Shown piece after piece: positions 25,102-28,655 of a stretch of DNA of 28,655 nt. Position numbers and translations under genes: made by a program. Source of the DNA: a virus; the IMG/VR virus record IMGVR_UViG_3300034063_000150, positions 1 through 28,655 of that record; one strand, 5' to 3'. Under the pieces are notes generated by a model. The model was not told the DNA's origin, ran no database searches, and saw nothing but the letters and a program-made list of their open reading frames with translations. Positions within the stretch are counted from its first letter, which is position 1. Each line of letters starts with the position of its first letter.

Positions 25102-25842
25102 TCAGGCTACCGGGGGCTCCCATAGTCGGACAGTGTGGGTGTCGAGGTCGTATTCGCCTGGCCGGAGGATGCGTGCGCAGCGTGCTTGCTGGATGGCATA
25201 GCGCTGATCGAGACCCTTCTTGCCAAAGGCAGCAACGACAGCAGCCCACATCTCCCGTTCAGTCATGCAGCCGGCCAGCGCCTTCTCAGCCGCCACAGGG
25301 CCGCAACCCGGGCAGCCGGGGTAGTTGTCGCTGGTGTCACCCACCAAGGCCTGGGTGTAGAAGGCCAGGTCCGCGTCGAATTCGGACACCTCGATGACCT
25401 GCCCGTTTCGCAAGTGGTAGCCGGGGAGGGTGAGCATGTCCTTGTCGGTCGAGGCGATCACGTCGCCTTGCTCGTAGAGGATGCCCAGCACGTCATCACC
25501 TTCCACGTCAGGGAGCTCAACCACCTCCCACCCACGGGCCGGGGCAACCTTGCGGACCCACTCGCGCAACTTGCTGTAGCCAGCGGGCTTGCGGTACTTC
25601 TTGCGGTTGGCCTTGTACTTGGGCCAGACGCCATAGCGGAACGAGACGCCAGCGGAGAACACCAGCACCGGCTGGAGACCTTGGAGGTTGTCGAGGATCT
25701 CGGCGATGGAGTCCTGGAACAGGGCCTGCGCATCGCCGTGGCGGCAGATGTAGGTCCAGTCATCAGGGGCCCACTCGGCTTCCATTTCGCACGCCGCAGC
25801 GGCGCGGAACAGGTAGACCTCGGTGTCAATCAGGGCTTTCAT
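25102..25842 (-). CDS. 6: 5'-3' exonuclease, T7 gp6/FEN-like (246 aa)
   Basis: Has the acidic metal-binding motifs of the 5'-3' exonuclease/FEN family: LIDTEVYLFRAAA at the N-terminus (D6), DVEGDDVLGIL (about residues 114-124), STDKDMLTLPG, and ALVGDTSDNYPGCPGCGPVA, the helix-hairpin-helix part. The basic arch region is WPKYKANRKKYRKP. In T7, gp6 removes RNA primers and degrades host DNA to feed nucleotides into phage DNA. The start overlaps the preceding gene by ATGA. It is followed by the structural module, as in T7 and P60-like cyanophages. Confidence 0.9.
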   Translation of the reverse strand: MKALIDTEVYLFRAAAACEMEAEWAPDDWTYICRHGDAQALFQDSIAEILDNLQGLQPVLVFSAGVSFRYGVWPKYKANRKKYRKPAGYSKLREWVRKVAPARGWEVVELPDVEGDDVLGILYEQGDVIASTDKDMLTLPGYHLRNGQVIEVSEFDADLAFYTQALVGDTSDNYPGCPGCGPVAAEKALAGCMTEREMWAAVVAAFGKKGLDQRYAIQQARCARILRPGEYDLDTHTVRLWEPPVA

Positions 25843-26219
25843 TCGTGCCCCATCGCAAGGACGTGCTCAAGCGCCTGCACATAGCCATTCCACCAGCGTT
25901 CGCTGAAGCTCTCCTTCTGTTGCGCGAGGCGCAGCTTCTCCAGTGCGTCTGCTTTCAGCCGAACGATGGCATCAGTGCAGAACCGACCGCTCTCGGCCTG
26001 CTCCAGCTGGGCGGCCTCTAGGGCTTCGATGCGGGCAGAGAGTGCGTTGATTGCATTAGCCACCTTGCGAGGATCTGCTGCAATGTCGCCTGGATAAACG
26101 CTCATCGAGAGCTGCTCAGGCGTGGCGCGATGTTGGTCGGTCATGGCTGGTGGCTGTGAATGCACGGTGAGTTGCTTGCCAAAGATGGCGTCATTGCGAG
26201 CGTCGCGAACACTGGCCAT
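25839..26219 (-). CDS. Hypothetical protein with C-terminal helical region (126 aa)
   Basis: The ATG at 26219 has a strong GGAGGTGGGGTG site directly upstream, so I prefer it although it overlaps the previous gene by 29 nt. A later ATG (26144, MTDQHRATPEQL) lacks a good site. Residues about 50-75 are a predicted helix (KVANAINALSARIEALEAAQ), likely a coiled coil. The C-terminus (RLAQQKESFSERWWNGYVQA) resembles tails of small phage proteins but no family is recognised. Coupled to the exonuclease by ATGA. Confidence 0.55.
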   Translation of the reverse strand: MASVRDARNDAIFGKQLTVHSQPPAMTDQHRATPEQLSMSVYPGDIAADPRKVANAINALSARIEALEAAQLEQAESGRFCTDAIVRLKADALEKLRLAQQKESFSERWWNGYVQALEHVLAMGHE

Positions 26220-26583
26220 CACCCCACCTCCGCACCGGCACCGGCTCGATGGTGGAGTGGGCGTAGCGGGTGAGGACAGCGCGGGCGATAGCCTCCAGAT
26301 CGTGAACTGAGCAGAGATACATGCCTACAGCACAGTTCCACTCCAGGCCCGTTTCCGTTGCTATCTGCTCCATGGCGTCTGCTGATTCAACTGTGCCTGC
26401 CTGAGGCAGTTCCACCCCCTCCGGCTCGGGCTGGGATAGGGCGGTGCGGGTCTGCGATAGGTGCTCGCGGCACTCCATCAGGACAACAGGATCGAAACAG
26501 TCACGATCAACGCAATCAATCAGATAACGGACGTTTTCGGCCAACTCGGCGCATGTCCGACGCCAATCAGTTCGTGTAGTCAT
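26191..26583 (-). CDS. Hypothetical protein (130 aa)
   Basis: Reads MTTRTDWRRTCAELAENVRY at the start and has a Cys-containing central part (VDRDCFDPVVLMECREHLSQ). The C-terminal half (GLEWNCAVGMYLCSVHDLEA, then IARAVLTRY) resembles short proteins common in cyanophage genomes, where 'IARAVL.R' is frequent; function unknown. The ATG at 26583 has AAGGTGAAG upstream, and overlaps the stop of a tiny membrane-peptide ORF (ATGA). The next gene starts inside its last 29 bases. Confidence 0.6.
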   Translation of the reverse strand: MTTRTDWRRTCAELAENVRYLIDCVDRDCFDPVVLMECREHLSQTRTALSQPEPEGVELPQAGTVESADAMEQIATETGLEWNCAVGMYLCSVHDLEAIARAVLTRYAHSTIEPVPVRRWGDGQCSRRSQ

Positions 26584-26666
26584 CGCTTCACCTTGAGAAT
26601 AGACCAAATCAGCACTATCGCTAGTGCTAAGTCCGCAACAGAGGCGGGGGAAATGTTGACCATCAT
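26580..26666 (-). CDS. Possible one-helix membrane peptide (28 aa)
   Basis: A short ORF in an otherwise empty 100-nt gap. It reads MMVNISPASVADLALAIVLI followed by WSILKVKR. It has one hydrophobic segment of about 14 residues and a basic C-terminal end, and overlaps the next start by ATGA, as real neighbours here do. The ribosome site is weak. It resembles the smallest phage membrane peptides or holin-like proteins in shape only. Confidence 0.4.
   Translation of the reverse strand: MMVNISPASVADLALAIVLIWSILKVKR
26609..26630 (-). other. Hairpin with GCGA tetraloop
   Basis: On the transcript, AGCACTA-GCGA-TAGTGCT is a perfect 7-bp stem with a GNRA-type loop, extendable by two further pairs (one G-U). 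It lies inside the 28-residue ORF and is not followed by a U-run, so it is not a typical terminator. It could be an mRNA processing or stability element. Confidence 0.45.
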
Positions 26667-26685
26667 GGCCGCTGCGGTGGTGTAA

Positions 26686-26904
26686 TCAAAACCAATCCCT
26701 CCTGCCCGCGCCTTGGGCGTAGGCGTCGAGATCGCGGTGGGTCTTGTCGAAGAACTGCGGGTGTTCGGTGATGAACCCAGGCGTGGGCAACACCGGCTCG
26801 CCCTTCCGGCTGGTGCGGTTGAACTGGTCGATCGACCAGAAGCCCTGCAGCAGACCCTTTTCGAGGATCCCCTGGAGAGCAGTGCCGCTGATCAGGGGTT
26901 GCAT
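26686..26904 (-). CDS. Small hypothetical protein (72 aa)
   Basis: Starts MQPLISGTALQGILEKGLLQ, continues GFWSIDQFNRTSRKGEPVL, and ends with an aromatic and charged tail (FFDKTHRDLDAY). The ATG at 26904 has GGAGG 8 nt upstream and overlaps the end of the ASCH-like gene by 13 nt. No domain is recognised. The 'LLQGFWS.DQFN' phrase looks like a DNA- or protein-binding loop but no function can be assigned. Confidence 0.6.
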   Translation of the reverse strand: MQPLISGTALQGILEKGLLQGFWSIDQFNRTSRKGEPVLPTPGFITEHPQFFDKTHRDLDAYAQGAGRRDWF

Positions 26905-27449
26905 GGTTCCAACCTCCGAAACGTGATCGCCCAAACCCATGGGTTGGCGTGCCATGAGCCGGGGCCGTGAATGCGCTCCCACAGCAAAGCGAACCACTCA
27001 CGAGGAAATGCGTGCGAGTGGTCGTAGCCCTCCGCCCGTGCATCCTCATCACTGATCTCCTGCAGCCGCTGCACGCGAACGTCGGTGATCTCCAGCAGGA
27101 TCCGCGATGCCATGCGGGGCATGAAGATCGACGGGCGCCACTTCATCGGATGGGCGGGCCCGTCTCCCTTGGGATCAAAGTGATCCGCCCGGTAGCTGAT
27201 TCCACCGGGGCAGCCCGCAACATCTTGAGCGAATGTCTCCCGTACCCACAGCCGGTCGCCGGGGGTGCCGTAGGGGCAGATGCTCCCCCATCCGTTTGCC
27301 TGTTGATAGGCCTCCATGTAGGCCGGGTTGTACGGGCCTTTGTGTTCGGTGGTGCCCTTGAAAGTCCGTCGCGTCTGAGTCTTGCTGCCGTCGAGGATGG
27401 CCCGCACCATCGAGCCGCTAAACAGGATCGGGCGTTCTTTCAGGTGCAT
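26892..27449 (-). CDS. ASCH/PUA-like domain phage protein (185 aa)
   Basis: The N-terminus [20 protein letters not shown] with TQTRR is the hallmark of a widespread phage protein family with an ASCH (PUA-like) fold, thought to bind RNA or modified nucleotides. Other typical blocks are GDRLWVRETFA, RPSIFMPRMASRILLEITDV and RVQRLQEISDEDARAEGYD. The end (NPWVWAITFRRLEP) also fits the family. The start ATG at 27449 has AGGAGG upstream and overlaps the preceding stop by 10 nt. Some members are mislabelled 'morphogenetic protein'. The role is unproven; ASCH proteins may act in RNA modification or translation control. Confidence 0.75.
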   Translation of the reverse strand: MHLKERPILFSGSMVRAILDGSKTQTRRTFKGTTEHKGPYNPAYMEAYQQANGWGSICPYGTPGDRLWVRETFAQDVAGCPGGISYRADHFDPKGDGPAHPMKWRPSIFMPRMASRILLEITDVRVQRLQEISDEDARAEGYDHSHAFPREWFALLWERIHGPGSWHANPWVWAITFRRLEPCNP

Positions 27450-27955
27450 GTCGCCTCCTCCTTGACCCGCTGCAGGTAGGCCCGCCACTGTTCATCGGTG
27501 AGGCCCTGGGCCTCGTCGGCAGGCGGCAGCGCCGGCCGCTGGCTGCCCTGCACCAGTGCATAAGCCTGGGCATTGGCCGGGTCGGGCGCCGCATGGATGG
27601 AGACGGGCACCTCGGGCAGCAGCGCCAGCTGGGCCGGCTTGAACTGCACGAACTTGGGCAGGTCCTCCTTCGGGCCCCAGCTGCGATTCGCCAGCCCGCC
27701 CTCGGTCCGGTAGAGCGGTGCCATCAGCTCAGCCCAAACTGGGAAGCGGTGAAAGGCCTGGGGGTCGGTGGATTGGATCCACTTCTCGGCGGCCCACATC
27801 AGCTGCGGGTCGTTCACCTCGGGGAACTCAGCGGTGAAGCTGTGGAGCTTCAGCCGGCAGACATGGGGGCTCCACCGATCGGCCTCCTTGAGCCGCAGGT
27901 GGCCGGCCACCATTTCGGCAACCGCCAGGAAGGTTTCAGGTGTCAGGCCGGCCAT
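27440..27955 (-). CDS. Hypothetical protein, possible replication partner (171 aa)
   Basis: Reads [20 protein letters not shown] at the start, then a mostly helical region with [20 protein letters not shown] and [21 protein letters not shown] Pro/Ala-rich stretch and a short C-terminal helix follow ([16 protein letters not shown]). The start at 27955 overlaps the zinc-ribbon gene's stop by 13 nt, with GGAGG 4 nt upstream. Its pairing with a replication-protein-like gene suggests a helicase-loader-type role, as in lambda O/P pairs, but there is no motif that proves it. A longer in-frame ORF upstream (to 28507) is an antisense-frame artefact of the neighbouring gene. Confidence 0.6.
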   Translation of the reverse strand: MAGLTPETFLAVAEMVAGHLRLKEADRWSPHVCRLKLHSFTAEFPEVNDPQLMWAAEKWIQSTDPQAFHRFPVWAELMAPLYRTEGGLANRSWGPKEDLPKFVQFKPAQLALLPEVPVSIHAAPDPANAQAYALVQGSQRPALPPADEAQGLTDEQWRAYLQRVKEEATCT

Positions 27956-28512
27956 GGCTCCTCCAGCGCGGCGAGCATGGCGGGGTCCTTGGGCATGGGC
28001 CGGCGGCTGATCTGCGACAACCCGAGCGGCTTGTGGGCGCCCAGGTAGTCCTCCTTGAGAGCCATCCAGCCGTTCTCCACCCCAGCGGTGCAGAGCTCCA
28101 GCTGGCGGGCTGGCGGGAGCGCACCCACCCGGCTCGCGCTGGACAGCCAGGCGGCCTCGGTCCAGGTGGCCCGGCTGCCGTGCTTGCTGCGGCGGCTTTC
28201 GCGCCACCACTGCAGCAGCAGGGGGGCGGCGTCGGCGGTGATGCCGAAGCCATCGGGCACCTCCTCCGGCATGAACCGAGCAGCGCGGGCGGCCTTGGCT
28301 GGCGCCTTGGCGGGTTGCTGGGGCTCCGGCACCACCCGCAGGGCAGGCGCATCGAGGTAGCCCTTGGCGCCTGGGTTGTTGACGCACACCCGCTCCATGG
28401 TTGGGAAGCGGTGGGCGCATTTCATGCACCGCCGGTAACGCAGGTCGCCGTCCTCGCGGGGCCTGGTCTCCAACACCCGGGTCACGTCGTGGTCGCAGTT
28501 GGGGCACCTCAT
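27943..28512 (-). CDS. NrdR-type zinc-ribbon protein with replication-protein-like C-terminus (189 aa)
   Basis: The start at 28512 has AGGAGG 7 nt upstream. Residues 1-40 form a zinc ribbon very like that of Nrd[21 protein letters not shown], then [18 protein letters not shown], with Cys 3, 6, 29 and 32 as ligands. The NrdR ATP-cone does not follow; instead there is a linker and then a helical domain ([20 protein letters not shown], then [20 protein letters not shown]) whose 'W.R..K.....WT...W......LP...QLEL...A..NGW..L' pattern resembles C-terminal parts of phage replication initiators. It could bind DNA near an origin or promoter. It overlaps its neighbours by 4 and 13 nt. Confidence 0.65.
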   Translation of the reverse strand: MRCPNCDHDVTRVLETRPREDGDLRYRRCMKCAHRFPTMERVCVNNPGAKGYLDAPALRVVPEPQQPAKAPAKAARAARFMPEEVPDGFGITADAAPLLLQWWRESRRSKHGSRATWTEAAWLSSASRVGALPPARQLELCTAGVENGWMALKEDYLGAHKPLGLSQISRRPMPKDPAMLAALEEPWPA

Positions 28513-28655
28513 CGAGTCACCTCCTGCGGGGCCCATTCGCCGCACCAGAAGTCAGGGCAGACAGCCGGCCACCACCCCCATGCGGTCTTGTCGTCGTCGG
28601 AGTGCTTGAGGTCAGTTAGCTTGGGCGATTTACACCGGCAACTGAGTACGTCGTC
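28509..28655 (-). CDS. Cys/Trp-rich small protein, partial (5' end beyond window)
   Basis: The last 48 codons of an ORF that enters from the right edge. Visible motifs are LSCRCKSPK, then [20 protein letters not shown]. Four cysteines spaced C.C ... C....C suggest a zinc-binding fold. The 'WP.V.PDFWCGE' ending is common in small phage proteins with a metal-binding knuckle. It overlaps the next gene's start by ATGA. Confidence 0.6.
   Translation of the reverse strand, partial: DDVLSCRCKSPKLTDLKHSDDDKTAWGWWPAVCPDFWCGEWAPQEVTR

Noticed and set aside
27956-28507. Long N-terminal extension of the 171-residue protein
   Set aside because: The extension is Arg/Pro/Gly-rich low-complexity sequence overlapping the zinc-ribbon gene in another frame; the ATG at 27955 with GGAGG upstream is far more likely.
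1-28655. T7-type phage promoters, tRNA genes, CRISPR arrays, integrase or attachment sites
   Set aside because: Looked for by eye and none found; short or divergent promoters and tRNAs could still be missed without a computed search.

Overview
The window is part of a lytic-type, T7-like podovirus genome. Every supported gene lies on the minus strand, so the transcript reads from base 28655 down to base 1. Most neighbours are packed with 1-32 nt start/stop overlaps (ATGA, TGATG). Gene order follows T7: 5'-3' exonuclease (gp6), two small gp6.7/gp7.3-like proteins, portal (gp8), scaffold (gp9), major capsid (gp10), tail tubular proteins A and B (gp11, gp12), internal proteins gp13, gp14, gp15 and a gp16-like protein, then the tail fibre (gp17). 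Base composition is strongly GC-rich, and antisense shadow ORFs are common for that reason. A T7-type fibre N-terminus, a DUF7936-like protein with its small partner, and the style of the small accessory genes suggest a cyanopodovirus of a high-GC picocyanobacterium such as Cyanobium or Synechococcus. The host is inferred; no host gene, integrase, tRNA or attachment site was seen.

Right part (28655-25102): the end of a Cys-rich protein, a zinc-ribbon protein with a replication-protein-like tail, a partner of unknown function, an ASCH-like protein, several small hypothetical proteins including a tiny one-helix membrane peptide, and the exonuclease. Middle (25082-19634): a 55-residue protein, the gp6.7/gp7.3-like pair, portal, scaffold, capsid and gp11. 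A strong UUCG-loop terminator lies just after the capsid gene, the same place as the major T7 terminator. Next (19637-4885): gp12 and the internal-core cluster. Left part (4836-1): gp17 and a set of tail or virion accessory genes, cut by the window edge.

The most unusual content is in the ejected-protein cluster. Between gp15 and the gp16-like gene sits a 1568-residue 'polyvalent' protein. It carries a ParB-like domain, an HEAFH zincin-like motif and a PARP/ART-like C-terminus (FFHGT followed by YGNGLYVTDD). Its last two modules lie in DNA clearly poorer in GC than the rest. By position it could be packaged in the virion and injected as a host-takeover effector, as T4 Alt is; this is inference. 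The muramidase-like domain is at the C-terminus of gp15, not at the N-terminus of gp16 as in T7. The tail-fibre start codon is buried in a perfect 12-bp RNA stem that overlaps a short leader ORF, which suggests translational control.
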